Assembly: GCA_007026445.1 (NCBI GenBank)
Contig: VDMD01000101.1
Coordinates: 1 to 64,000, forward strand
Length of the DNA: 64,000 nt
Direction: 5' to 3'
From: Schizophyllum amplum
Lineage: Eukaryota; Basidiomycota; Agaricomycetes; Agaricales; Schizophyllaceae
The translations under genes and the position numbers were made by a program. The notes beneath the pieces are model-generated. The model saw nothing but the letters and a program-made list of their open reading frames with translations. It was not told the origin of the DNA and did no database searches. Positions 32,425 through 44,025 of the stretch are shown piece after piece; the first letter of the stretch is position 1, and each line of letters starts with the position of its first letter.

Positions 32425-34497
32425 ATGAAGAGTGCCCTCACCGCCGCCCGCAACCTCCAGAAGCGCTACGTCGCTGCCGGCGCCGCGCTTTTCGTCGTGG
32501 TGCGCACATCAACCAAGTCTTGCCGACCATCCATCGCTGACCCGCGCCCATGTCTATTACCCCGCAGCTTACCGCCCATCTCCTCCTCACTCTCACCAAC
32601 TACAAGTACCGCACGTTCGCCGCGAGCTTCGGGCTCTCGCCAGACGGCCTCTTCCTCCAGCATGTCCTTTACGAACAGCCAGCAACCCTGTACAACGACT
32701 TCGCCCCGGACGACGCGCGCGCGAACGCAACCTTTGTCGTCCTCGCACGCAACTCCGAGGTAAAGGGGGTGGAGCAGAGCATCCGCGACCTCGAAGCGCG
32801 CTTCAACGCGCAGTACCAGTATCCCTATGTGTTTCTGAACGACGAGGAGTTCACGGACGCGTTCAAGGGGTGCGTGCTGTGTTCCCTACTAAACGGCTAT
32901 TGCTCATGGAATTACAGGCGTGTCTTAGCACTCACGAGCGCACCCGTCGAGTTTGGGTTGATCCCTGCTGAGCACTGGAATCAGCCCGGATGGATAGACG
33001 AGGGCCGCGCGCTGGCATCGCGCAAGAAGATGCAGAAGGACGGAGTCATGTATGGTGGTGCGTCGTGTGCAGTGTCTCTACTCCCTTCACTGACTCCCCC
33101 GCCAGGTAGCCTATCGTACGCGCGCCGTCTCTCATCATGTCCCTCCCCTCGCTAACCTACCCCAGCTACCGCAACATGTGCCGCTTCAACTCTGGCGTGC
33201 GTATTCTCCATCTCATCTTCCATTCCCCAACTCACAACCCTTCAGTTCTTCTACCGCCACCCCCTCATGCTTAAGTATCGCTACTATTGGCGTATAGAGT
33301 GCGTCTGTTATCGCACTTTGCCCCACACCCCACGCTGACTATCCCCGCTTGCGCTTCCCTTTCTTTTTTATCACTTATCTCAATGGCTATCTCGGCGCTT
33401 CTGTTCGTTCATTTCGGCACTCGTGTTCGCTCATTCGGTGCTCGTGTTCGTTCATCTCGGCGCTTCCGTCATGACATAGGCCAGAGGTCCACTTCCACTG
33501 CGACATCAACTTCGACCCATTCCTGTTCATGCAGCAGAATAAGAAGGTGTATGGTGAGTATCAGGACAGTTTCACGTTCGACTCAAGTTGCTCACTCCTA
33601 CCCAGGTTTTACGATGTCCGTGTACGAGATTGCGGAAACAATCTCTTCGCTTTGGTCAACAGTGTCCGCCTTTGTAGAGGCACATCCTGGTGAGGACCAC
33701 GCTCCCATCGCAGGAGAACCTGTTGACTAACCATACCCTTTCCCAACCCTACCCTCCCTCAACCCGACCCTATCCTGTTCCTCAACTCAACGCTATGCTC
33801 CCTCCAGCCTACCTCGCCGCCGCTAACTCCCTCGACTTCGTCTCCTCTGACCGCGGCGCTACGTACAACCTCTGCCATTTCTGGTCCAACTTTGAGATCG
33901 GCGACATGGAGTGGTATCGGGGGGAGGCATACTCCAAATTCTTTGACTATCTGGATCGGGCGGGCGGGTTCTATTATGAGGTGAGTGGATATGATCTCCT
34001 CTTCACGGCCTTGTGTACACCCATACATACATTCGCGTGCACCCATGCCTACAATCATCCATACCTTCGCGTCCCTCCTCTCACCCAGGCTCACTCTTAC
34101 TGACACCCTTTACAGCGCTGGGGCGACGCACCCGTGCACAGCCTTGCCGTCGCGCTCTTCCTCAACACGTCGCAGGTGCACTTCTTCGACCCGATCGGGT
34201 ACCAGCACGACGGGTGGTCGCACTGCCCGCTCAACCACGACCTGTGGGAGCAGGGCTCGTGCTCGTGTCGGTGGAGGGGGGAGTTTGGTGAGTGGTTGTT
34301 TGGATGCTGTGCCGTATGGATACCATGGCGATCGGTTGTTTGGCTGGTGACTGGCTATCGTTTGCTGGCGACTGGCTGTTTGGACGGTTAGGACGTTGAC
34401 CGTGATGCTGACTACGAATGTAGATTACCAACCGCAGTCCTGCAAGGCGCGCTGGGATCAGTTGAAGCTCGCCACGATCAATGGGACGATGACCTAA
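32425..34497 (+). CDS. GT15 alpha-1,2-mannosyltransferase (Kre2/Ktr-like), copy 2
   Basis: Eleven exons (32425-32499, 32568-32869, 32918-33057, 33106-33115, 33166-33196, 33246-33298, 33480-33553, 33606-33689, 33808-33980, 34116-34287, 34424-34497) give 395 residues. The N-terminal anchor is YVAAGAALFVVLTAHLLLTL. Motifs: ANATFVVLARNSEV, QYQYPYVFLND, VEFGLIPAEHW, YRNMCRFNSGFFY, YNLCHFWSNFEIGD (Glu about 286, equivalent to the Kre2 nucleophile) and GYQHDGWSHCP. It is a Golgi-type mannosyltransferase using GDP-mannose. Exon boundaries and phases equal those of copy 1 at 21600, but four introns here are longer (181, 118, 135 and 136 nt) and contain short tandem near-repeats. Confidence 0.92.
33385..33470 (+). 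repeat. Minisatellite inside GT15 copy 2 intron
   Basis: About three imperfect copies of a 22-24 bp unit built on TCGTGTTCGTTCATTTCGGCR lie within the 181-nt sixth intron and account for its length compared with the 53-nt counterpart in copy 1. Confidence 0.6.
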
Positions 34498-35370
34498 AGC
34501 CGGTCAAAATCCTTGGCTGTTTGTCACCGGTGCCCCATTGGCTTTACGCGGCCATCCCATCGATATACGGATGCCGTTTTGTGTCGGTTGCATCATCAGG
34601 TCATGCCCATCCAATCGCATTCCCGTCAACCACGGATGTCTATCCTCTTCATGATCAACATTCGTAGCATCCGTGCGCCGTTCTTAGCATCGATACTTGT
34701 CCAGCTCGTTGATACCGGCGCATCCCCTCCCACCCTATGTACCTGCCTTCGTACCTGCAGCTGTAGCAGGTGCAGGCCTGCCGCGTAAAATTCGCCAATA
34801 CTCGGACTACATTAGATCATGTACATAGTCCAGCACGTATCCGGATTGTCTGTAACTTATCCTCGCAAGCACTTACATTATGTACGATACCTCAATCAGA
34901 TTCATTGCAATCCACGCACTGCCGGTTTGTGAAGTGGCGCTTTAGACGCTACAGGCTTGACGTGGCGGTCCTTCGGGGTGCTCATCCGCTTTCTTCTGCT
35001 TCCCAAGGTTCTTACTTACGGCGCTGCCCATAAATTACCTAGCAATAATATTAGGTAGGTCAAGAAATGGTAGTTTGTACATCAGGGCCTCTAGAGGATA
35101 GCGGGTGAGAACGGATGGCGCGATCCCATATACAATGCCCATCGCCGCCCTGTCCCGCAGCGTCAAGAATTCCGTATCCCAAGCCCAATTCCCCATCCGC
35201 CCCGCGCTACGTCGTAGCCTCCCCGGCGCGGGGGTCTCCATCATTTGAATAACGACGTCCCTAGCCCAACACAACAAGTCAGCACACGGCCATTTCAAAA
35301 ACTGCTTGCCAGAGCCCACCACCGTGCCCAGCTCACCTTTTGCGCAGATCAGGAGGAGGGGGTCGGCGCG
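34498..35370. other. intergenic with possible bZIP 3' exon
   Basis: 34498-35034 shows nothing recognisable. On the minus strand, 35322-35035 is open with fairly protein-like composition (WAWDTEFLTLRDRAAMGIVYG) and lies just downstream of the bZIP stop. It could be an extra bZIP exon (see finding) or 3' untranslated sequence. Confidence 0.4.
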
Positions 35371-35901
35371 CTACGCGCGGAAGGCGGGCGGGGGAGGCGG
35401 GTAGCCGGGGGGCATCTTGTACGTGGAGTGCGGCGGGGGGCCCGGGGGAGGGGGGTACTGGCCCGCGAGCTGGATGCCCCCCGGCGCGCCGTTCATCGCC
35501 CACGGGGCGGGGTCCATGATGCGTTGAAGATGCGGGGGCGGCGGCGGCGGCTGGGGGGCGAGTCCCAGCGCCATGGAGGGGGGCGAGAGCGACGATGCGC
35601 GCTGTTCTGCGCCGGGGGCGGGGGCGATCTGCGGCTGTCCCTGCCCCTCCGCCTGTTCTGACCCCTGGCGCGGCTTCGGGGGGTTCTTGCCCGTGGGGCC
35701 CGAGCCGAGCGGGGGGCGATAGGCGGGGGGCAGGTTGAGCGCGCGGCGGAGCGCGTTGTTCTCCTCCTCGAGTTCGGTCATGCGGGCTTCGAGCTCCTGC
35801 AGGTGTGCGGCGCGGCGGGCGCGGAAGGCGCGCTGGGCGTCGCGGGCCCGGTTCGGCGGCAGGTTGTCGTTGCGCTTGCGGCCTCGCTTGGCTGTCGACA
35901 T
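35371..35901 (-). CDS. bZIP transcription factor
   Basis: A single-exon frame of 176 residues from the ATG at 35901. The basic region and zipper are complete near the N-terminus: KRGRKRNDNLPPNRARDAQ with the NxxAxxAFR signature (RDAQRAFRARRAAH), then leucine heptads LQELEARMTELEEENNALR. The FR pair is that of the Yap1/Pap1 class of fungal bZIPs. The remaining 110 residues are Pro/Gly/Gln-rich and likely disordered or activating. It should dimerise and bind DNA in the nucleus; targets are unknown. I see no Cys-rich redox domain, unlike Yap1 itself, but the 3' end may be incomplete. The frame also extends upstream with a GTG at 35943, not favoured. Confidence 0.8.
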   Translation of the reverse strand: MSTAKRGRKRNDNLPPNRARDAQRAFRARRAAHLQELEARMTELEEENNALRRALNLPPAYRPPLGSGPTGKNPPKPRQGSEQAEGQGQPQIAPAPGAEQRASSLSPPSMALGLAPQPPPPPPHLQRIMDPAPWAMNGAPGGIQLAGQYPPPPGPPPHSTYKMPPGYPPPPPAFRA

Positions 35902-36085
35902 CGGCTGAATAGGAGCGGCAGAGCCATCGCTCAACGCCGCCACCGTTTTCCGCAGTTTGTGGCGTCCTTGTCACGTCACACTCGGCCACCAGAGTCCCCC
36001 CTGAACTTGTGGTTCAAGTTGTACGGAAACGCTACTTGAAGCTTGAAGCTTGATACATGGTATGGTACAGAGTGGTAAATAACGT

Positions 36086-37886
36086 TCATCGTCCGACATT
36101 GCAAACCTCAGTCTTCTCAATCAGCTCATCCACGATGGGATCTATCGCGTCTGTCGCAAGGTAATGCGCCTTGTCCATCGCCTACGAGCACTGTCAGCCT
36201 GCACCCTTACTCGGAAACCCTCATCTCACCATCAGCTCCAACGTATGCGCCTCCGTCAGCGCAAACTGGTCTATGACAGCCCACCCGTGCGCGCGCACCA
36301 GGCTCGCAGAAACGGCGGAAAGGAAACCCTGCCTCGTACTTGTCCTCTTGTCATTGAACTTGCGCGGGTGCTCGTCCCGGCGAGGCGCCATGGCCGGGGT
36401 GGTCATAAAGATCAAACGCGGTGGCTTCGACGAGAAATCACATTCGTCGATCATGTTCAGCAGCGTCGTCAGGTAGGTGATGAATTTGGAAGTGGATTGG
36501 AAGTGCGCGCCCTACACAACTGGTGTCAGAAGGCAACGGGTATACGCACACGCACAACAACTTACGACGGAGACTGCAAAAACGTCGATGCCGTCAAGGA
36601 GCGTAACGAATGCCGCACAAGACGCAGTAGCGTCCTTGAGTACCGGATCCCTGCGCCAACATGAGGAAGTGGCATTGAATGCAAGCGTTAAACTCACCAC
36701 TTGAACGCCAAGTCGAGGGCATCCACGGTATCGTTTTTGTCATGTGCCTTCTCGCTAACAAGCAGTATTTCTGTCTTCCCAGATAGCCGGTGCACCATCG
36801 CGTCGTACGCGATGCGCCCGTGGCTGTCGCCCTTCGGTTGCCACTGTCAGCCACTGACCACAAAGAGAAATAATAAGCGAAACTAACGATGACCAAAATC
36901 TTAGCAGCTTGTCTCGTGCACACCGAGGGGTCCCCATAACGCAACCCGGCGTGGCGGAAGCGACAGCCTTCCGGAACGAAGCGGTAGCGACCGTAAACTG
37001 GGCGCTTGAGTACGCCGAAATAGGGTACTGGCGCGTTGAGCGCATCGAGCGGATGTTGAGGAACGTACACGCCCGGGATGGGGTCGTCGCCCGTGCACGG
37101 CGGGAGGAAGTCATCTAGCAAGTGATGGGAGTCCGGCTGATCACCTAGTGTAAAGACGTCGCGAGACGAATTCTGCTTGGGTGCGGAGTATGTCGGACAG
37201 CCCGACGCGCATACGTCAAGTGCGACCAGCTTGGAGAAGAGCGGTCGATCGAGGACCTCGGCCCAGGATTTGTTGCGCTCGTTGTATGCATTGTAATTCT
37301 GTGGAAAATGCAATTGGTGCCCGCATTAACCACTGAACGACGGTCAGGCTGGCTAGCTGCGTACCTCAAAGTAGTGCGCCGCGTTCAGGTAGACGCGGCC
37401 TGCATTTTGCAAGGCGATGTCGAAGCGGTATGAGCATGCGCCTTCGTGCACGGCATGCTCGGTTCCCAAACGCTGCACGCCGTCGACGCGAAGGAAGAAC
37501 CCGTCGGGCCCGCGCTCGTCACGCATCCAGGCCGCCCATGGCTCCTCCTCGGAAGGGTCTTGCAAATTCGACCTGAGCGCGGCCTCGCACGCCACGGGGT
37601 CCGTCCGCGATATACGCAGCGTGAACGCATCGCATGCCCTCGGCGAGCGGCAAAGCTCGACACGGAAGTCGTCCAGCGCGCTGGGTATCTCCTCACACCG
37701 CCGCGCATTCCTGAAGACGGGAGGAGGCGGGCGGTCTGGCCAGGGGCATGCGTCGCGGAAGGGCATGGGTATGTTGAGGTCCGCGAAGAGTGGGGGTATA
37801 CGCGCGGCATCCCGGTACAGGACGAAGGCGAGCGCTCCACCGACGATAAACGCGCAGGTGGCGGGCAGCAGGCGGAGGGGAGGCAT
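36086..37886 (-). CDS. Membrane-anchored SGNH/PC-esterase-like protein
   Basis: Exons 37886-37365, 37298-36888, 36831-36698, 36650-36566, 36511-36230 and 36181-36086 give 509 residues. One N-terminal hydrophobic segment (TCAFIVGGALAFVLY) suggests a type II anchor with the rest in the secretory lumen. GDSH (residues 312-315) supplies the nucleophilic Ser block, placed exactly at a splice junction, and Asp481-x-x-His484 near the C-terminus (DKAHYLATDAI) completes a GDSL/PC-esterase arrangement as in the Pmr5/Cas1p N-terminal family. Such proteins act as polysaccharide O-acetyltransferases or esterases; which applies is unknown. A Cys-rich middle (CASGCPTYSAP, PEGCRFRHAG) may be disulfide-bonded. 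Confidence 0.78.
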
Positions 37887-38547
37887 GGCGACCTAAAGTC
37901 AAGGCGGGCGAGGGGCTCGATTAGAATATAAGAGACATCGGGTCCTTTTTCGACGTCAGCATCCGTGATGGGCTTGCGGGTGAGTTAAAGCGGCACAGGC
38001 CCATGTCGCACTTGATCGAGAACAAAGCACGAGCTGACACCGAAGGCGGGATGGTCACAAGCATTCCGCAGACATTGTTGACGACGGAGTGCGCACGAAA
38101 GGCTTGTGGTCACCAGAGCAGTCGCATGCAAGAGGGTGAGCTCGTCCGTAGCGTCCGCGAGCGAGTCTAAGGGGATCCAGTCACATAGCTGACCACAAAG
38201 AGGCTTGTCCCCGGCGCTTATAGAACATCCCGACGGATGCCATGGCCTCCTTTCAGAGCATCGTTTGGCATAATGTTTGCAAGATTGTCATGAAAGGCTT
38301 CGGAGAGAAGTCCAGTGTTTGTTCAGGCTTGGCTCTCCTGGGTATCAATAACAATCACTGATCGCGTCCTTGTTCTACGCTTTCACCAACCACAAACTAC
38401 TCCTCCGCTCGTTTTCTTATTGCTATCTATCGCTTTCGAAGTTCTTCTTGCGCCAGTACTCCGGGAGACTCATACTCTTGCTGCCGCCGTCTCCGTCGAC
38501 CTCGATCTCATCACTCGGAGCGCTAGCCGCCGGAGCACCTACCACCC
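37887..38547. other. divergent intergenic region
   Basis: Shared upstream DNA of the esterase-like gene (minus) and the DUF6593 gene (plus). No repeat or RNA gene seen. Confidence 0.45.
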
Positions 38548-39258
38548 ATGGACCTCTACTTCCTGCCGAATAACCCTGTGCGCGCGACGATCATCTCCGC
38601 CAACGACGTAGCGCACTTTCGCGTCACCACTCGCAACGGCGTCACCCGTGTGCAGCGGCCTGCCGAGAGCGAAGACGCGAGCATCGTCGCTGAGATCCAC
38701 TGGAATAGCTGGGAATCTCCGACGGTCGTTCAGTCACAGCTTCTGTCCAAGTACAGGCGCAGCGAGGATCTGAAGGGCGTGCGCGCGACGGACTTTTTGT
38801 ACAAGCGCGCGCGGTTCAGCTCGTGCGTAATCGTCGTCTGTGTCCGTGTTGGGTGGCATAGCTGACTTGAACACCTTCTAGATCCCGGTACTTCGTAGGA
38901 AATGACGGTCAGGAATATCGGTGGAAGACCACCCCTCGGGCGGGCCTTGTGGTGCGTGGCTTATTACCCGCATCGTCGACCTCCCATCTCATGTATCCTC
39001 CCACAGCTAACGCAGATCGACACCTCAGAGGAGGTCGCCCGGTTCTTCACCACTGTCCCCGAGGAGGGTGTCTTCAAGGGCGAGCGGCGCATGACCCTCC
39101 GCATCCAGGCCTGCAACCTCGACGTCGAGCTCATCTTCCTGACATTCTTGATCCTGGAGAAGAAACGGAGGGACGGGATGGATGTCAGCCGATCTTGCGC
39201 GCATGACGAAGACCCTCAGGGCGATGGGGGTGGCGATGGCGGTAGCGGCAGCGGCTAG
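38548..39258 (+). CDS. DUF6593-family protein
   Basis: Exons 38548-38822, 38882-38951 and 39007-39258 give 198 residues. The architecture matches the small basidiomycete family now called DUF6593: N-terminal FLPNNPVRATI, VAEIHWNSWESPTVV, then RYFVGNDGQEYRWK and a final FLTFLILEKKRRDG before a Gly/Asp/Ser-rich tail. No catalytic residues are known for the family and I infer no function. The start is the first ATG of the frame, preceded by a pyrimidine-rich leader. Confidence 0.7.
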
Positions 39259-39894
39259 GCGATCCATGCATGGCTCTGGGTCTCTTCTGGGTGCTCTGGG
39301 TCTTCTCCGGCTCGGTATCCTTCTGGGTCGCGCACTTCTCTCTGGCTCTCTGGGACTTTGGCATTCGGGCACACTGGTCGGGACTTTGGGGACTTCTGGG
39401 GGTTGCTATCGGACACTTTGTACTATCCGCGGGCATGCTATCGGATTCGCAGGGGTGCGAGGCATACTATTGAGGCCTTCGACAGGCATTTGTTGTACTA
39501 TAGTCGTCTCTGTAATGTTATCGTACCTCTGTAAGTACTCATCCTGGTACGCAGATATTATATGTGGCTTGGCGGGAGCTATGGCGTGCGCCGTTCCTAG
39601 GTCTGTCCGTGGAGCCTGAGTCGTGTAAATGTCGTGTAAATGAAGCCTGAGTCTTGTAAGTGAAGCCCGAGTGAAGCCCAAGTCTTGTTAGTGAAGCCTG
39701 GGAGAGAAAACGTCCAGATGTAAGGTGCGGTATGCAGTAAATCCGCTGTACAGTGAGTCCACCTCGAGGAAGTCGGGAAATGGAGGTGCAAGCTTCAAGG
39801 CATAGGTCAATGGATATGCATGAAGTCAGAATAAATGCAATGCATGGCAGTGAAGTAGGATAATGATCCTCGACGCACGACCACGGTCCACCCA
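39259..39894. other. intergenic with tandem repeats
   Basis: G/T-skewed low-complexity sequence at 39270-39420 (recurring CTCTGGG and GGGACTTT words) followed by the short tandem repeat at 39612-39703. No gene supported. Confidence 0.5.
39612..39703 (+). repeat. Short tandem repeat, about 20-bp unit
   Basis: Four to five imperfect copies of a unit near GTGAAGCCTGAGTCTTGTAA, with partial units between them, in the spacer after the DUF6593 gene. Confidence 0.65.
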
Positions 39895-42664
39895 TCATCG
39901 CCCAACGGGCATCAGAGGACTGGTGGGCATGAAGCCCCACGGCAGCTGATCGCCGGGCAGCTCGATGACGGGCGTTGTCGACCGCAACGGGCTCCCCATC
40001 GGCGACTGCGGGGGGCCCTGCGACATCGAATGTGGCGCGCCTTGCGGCATCGACCGTGGCGCGCCTTGCGACACCGAGCGTGGCGGACCCTGCGACACCG
40101 ATCGTGGCGGGCCCTGGACCTCCGGCGCGACCTCGCGCGGCTCGTCGGGCAGCGCGACCGACATAGAGGGCGAAAGGTCGGGACTGAGCAGTAGCTCGTC
40201 GCGGACGGTCGACCCGGAGGACGAGGTCGCGGGTACGGACTGCGTTGTCGTCGTAATTTTTTTTCCAGTTGCGGAGAGCAAGCGGTGGGCAAGACGAGTA
40301 TCACGACGAGGGCGTCGGCGACAAAGGCGAGCACCGTCGTCGTTGGAGGGAGGCACGAAAAAAGCAAGATAAAATTCATCAGCGGGTGATCCTGCGCGCA
40401 GATGGCGGCGCGCTCACCGGCGGCTCGATCGCGATCTGCGGGATCGTGGAGGAGGTCGAGGAGCGCTGGAAGCGGCCCCGGATCCAGCCGCCGAGGCCGG
40501 AGGCGCGCTTGGAGTGCGACTGCGCGGAGCCCGAGGAGGCGGAGGGCGGTTGGTCTCGGCTCCTACTGGGTGCGAGCATGGCGGGAGGCGGCTGCTGATA
40601 GGCGGTGGGCGGAGCCGGCATGGCAGGCGGCGCTGGCGGGAGGTTTTGGCTCTTCAGCGTCGGCACGTATGGCGCGCTCGAGGAGTACGCCGTCAGCGGC
40701 TGCGGGAGCACAATGCGGCGCGGCTTCGTGCGCGGCCCCCCGCTGGATGGCGGGCCACTGCGACCCGACATCACGCTGGGCGGCCGCTGCTGCTGGGACA
40801 TCCCGCTCTGCGGCCTCTGCTGGTGCGAAAAGCTTGCCTGTCTGGGTCTCTCATTCGGGACCGGCATCTGGGGTGGCGGCGGCTGCGGGGGCGGGTCAAC
40901 GGGGCCAGGATTGAAATCGTACATAGAGAAGGAAAGTGCGGACAAGCGGGAAGGGGCTCTCACATTACCGCGTCGGAGGTCTGCGCCCATGCCGGCCTGC
41001 GCGTCGTCCTCGTTGTGCGCCTGCCAATCCTGCACAACCTCGTTGGAGCGGCGGCGGCGCTGCTCCTCGGGCGTGGGACGCTCTTTTTCTGGCGGCGCGG
41101 GGGGTGGTATGGGCGAGCGGCCCTCGCCGTGGCGGAGGAGGTCGTAATGGGATATGGTCGTTGACGCGTCGGACATCGTACGCGTGCGCATGGGGAACGC
41201 ATGAGATCGTGGTTGGGCGTTACTATGGGCGTAAGGGGCGTAAGGTCGTGGCGGCTCGGAATCGACCCGACGGTGCGACCGGCGGGGCTCGTGAGTGAAA
41301 TAGTCCTCAGGCTGAGCAGGTTGGCCACGAGGTGAATATATGACTTCTTCCTCGGCGTCATCGACGGGGTTAGGCGCAGCGAGTTCGTGAGGAGGAGGCA
41401 GTCGGATGGACTGCGATTCTTCGTCGAAGACGGGGATGAAATTGTCCGGAGGGAGAATGATAGATCGTTTTGACGGAGTCGGTGAGGGAATATAGGGCAC
41501 GGGATATATGTTGATGTCTTCCGGTTGTTGCACCGGCTTTGCAGAACCTTGCCGCGTAGGGGGACGACCCTCCTGCCGTGTTGGTGGGCGATTTTCTTGC
41601 CTTGACACGGGGTTTGACTGGCTACGGGGGCGAGAAGGCGGGCGTACGGTTCCTGCCGATGACGGGACTCGAGGAGGAGGCACTTGCACTGGCCGCAATG
41701 GCGTAGGTGATACTATGTCTGACGGTGCTATGGATTTACGTCCCGACCTGACAGTAAAGATGGTTATAAGTGCGTGTTCTGCACAGTGAACGGATCACGT
41801 ACCGGGATGGTGGTCTTGAGGGCGAGTCAGAAGACGTAACTGATCCTGGGGCCTCATATGCGGTCTCCCGGTAGGCCGTCCCTGCGGGGTCGGTGTAACC
41901 CCGACGAGGTACGAAGCGCCGCCAGGACGACATTCCCGCGGCACGGGTCATGCCCTCCCTTAGCCCGTGCTCATAGCCATCGTCCCGAGCTCGTTGCACC
42001 TCGATCTGCTCAGCATACCGGCGCACGCGGTCACGGTCCCGCTTTGCACGGTCCTCCGCGTCGACACGCGCGCGTTCCACACTGTCGCACACATTCTGCG
42101 CGCGAACGATCTCCCTGTTGGCCGTTTCGAGCTGCAGCTTGTACAGCCGGAGTTCCTCCCTGACGGCGAGGAGCTCCTGCCTGAGCTGCGCGATCGTCGT
42201 GGCGTGCGTACGGATGACACCCTCGAGACTTGTGTTCTGGACCTGGAGCGCATTTGCGCGGGCCGTCTCCTGTGTGAGGCGCTCGTTGGTGATGACGAGC
42301 AGCGCGGCGACGGAGCCCGTTTCGGATGCACGCGACGCCGAGCGCTTCCGGGAGTGCCTGGCGAGCGAGGAAAGGATGGAGGCGTAGCCGTCCGAGTCGT
42401 ATTTGCCATTGCTGGGGGTACGGGCGCGCTTGTGTGGTTCGCGGGCCCGGGGATCAGGAGCGCTCGTCGGTCGCGGAATCGTGATGTCGAAGAGGGGGGA
42501 GGGCGGCGTGGTGTAGGTGGTGTCCTCGAACTCGCTGGGGAGAGGAAAGAACCTGGATAGATATAGCAAGTGTTGAGTGCGATGACGACAGTGTACTAGC
42601 GAGCATCGTGGCTTCATTCATACCTTTCGCTCGTATGAAAGTCATTGTTGTCGTGGACCGCCAT
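39895..42664 (-). CDS. Coiled-coil, proline-rich protein of unknown function
   Basis: Exons 42664-42624, 42552-41803, 41747-40418 and 40239-39895 give 821 residues. After a short acidic start (FFPLPSEFEDTTYTTP) and a basic Ser/Arg patch (ARHSRKRSASRASE), residues about 80-190 form a long coiled coil (LRQELLAVREELRLYKLQLE, RAQNVCDSVERA). The rest is disordered and Pro/Arg/Gln-rich, then a small hydrophobic block GLGGWIRGRFQRS. The last exon holds QGPPRSVSQGPPRS-type repeats. The third intron (178 nt) is supported by GTGAGC, CGCAG and phase; without it the protein stops at 40379 (719 residues). Probably a structural or scaffolding protein; no named family recognised. Confidence 0.7.
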
Positions 42665-43258
42665 CTGAGCTAGCTGGACAGGTCTCTAGGCTGAAATGGG
42701 AGGAAGAGGGGCGCGGGAGGAGCGTCGCGTACTTAAACGATGACTAGAGATCATCGGCGATCGTGAAGAGCGATACTGGAGGCATTAGCTGGGCAAAGAA
42801 GATGGGAGAGCAGGACGAGCGCGTCGCCCCGTGATTCAAATCAGTGGCGATATCATCGTCGCGCGCAACCTACACGTGCCCGAGGCATGCAAAACAGGCG
42901 GTTATGTCGGGCTATAGATGCCAGAAGGCACGATAAGACCAGTGGCGGGGCACATATGACCTGCTAATGAAGGGAGAAGACTTCGAAAGGGCTCTGAATA
43001 CAGTCCAGTGGGAAGGCGTGGATGTCGAACTTTGGCCGCATGTTTGCGGTCGATTTCAAGTTCTATTCTGCGGCTCTGGGAGCATCTTTTGATATCCCAA
43101 AATGCAGAGCAAAGTCGTGGCTGCCAGCCCGGCATTTCATCGACACAACGCTCCTCATGCGCGACCTGCAGGCTGTGATTGAGTTTGAAGCAAGGTTGCG
43201 CCTCGTGTTTGTTCGATTTCGGGCCCACGGCCCGGCATCTCTCTTGCTCCTCGCCGTC
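42665..43258. other. divergent intergenic region
   Basis: Upstream DNA shared by the coiled-coil gene (minus) and the isomerase-like gene (plus). Open frames here are short and I see no repeat. Confidence 0.45.
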
Positions 43259-44025
43259 ATGAGCACCGACAAGTCCATCGTCTTCGAGGTCTTTTATGGC
43301 GTGTCCTCACCGTGGGCCCTACTGGGCGCGCCGAGGATGGAGGAAATTGGCAAGAAATACAATCTGACCGTGCACCTGCGCCCCATCGTCATCATCGAAG
43401 CGAACGGTGGGATCCCACTGCGCACCCGTACAGACGCGCGTCAAGAATGTATGGCAAAGCAGGGCTCTTTCGCAGAGGAACCGATGAACTTATGACCTTT
43501 CAGATCATGCCCTCGATCTTGCACGTTGTGCGAAGAAGCTCGGCGTTCCGATGGTTCCCAAGCCGAAATTCTACCCTCCTCCACCAGGCGGCATCTCGCT
43601 CGGTGCACAGGCCATCATCCGCGTTCAGAAAATGCTGGGACGTGGGCATCCGCTTGTACTGGCATTCAGCTATGCGATCCAACGCTGCATATGGATCGAC
43701 GAAGGAAACTACTGCGACCTCGAGGTGCTCAAGTCACTCGGCCGGCAAGTCGGTCTACCCGAGGATGTCGTCAATAAGGCCATCGTTGATCGGAGGGGCG
43801 ACTCGGAAGACGAAGGCGTCAAGGAGTGGCAGCAGAACTTGAAGGACGCGGAAGCGCTTGGTTCGTCACCTGCTTCTCGCGTAGATATCGACTGACACGA
43901 GTGCAGGAATCTTCGGAACGCCAAACTACGTTGTTAACGGCGAGATTTTCTGGGGCCAAGACCGACTAGACTTTGTCGAAGACCGCGTCAAGGAGTTGCT
44001 TGCCGCCGGGTTCAAGCCAACATAA
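43259..44025 (+). CDS. Kappa-class GST / 2-hydroxychromene-2-carboxylate isomerase-like
   Basis: Exons 43259-43427, 43504-43860 and 43907-44025 give 214 residues. The DsbA-like thioredoxin fold is indicated by VFYGVSSPWALLGAPRMEEI with the Ser17-Pro-Trp active-site element, the insertion HHALDLARCAKKLGVP, the helical region RGHPLVLAFSYAIQRCIW, and the cis-Pro strand IFGTPNYVVNGEIFWGQDRL. Length matches the family. Members use glutathione to isomerise or conjugate aromatic compounds, so a role in detoxifying aromatics is plausible but inferred. The first intron is 76 nt; the splice joins codon phases to give LRT-HHALDL. Confidence 0.87.

Noticed and set aside
39965..41298. Several long plus-strand frames, up to 216 codons
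   Set aside because: Antisense to the coiled-coil/proline-rich gene, whose repeats keep the opposite frames open.
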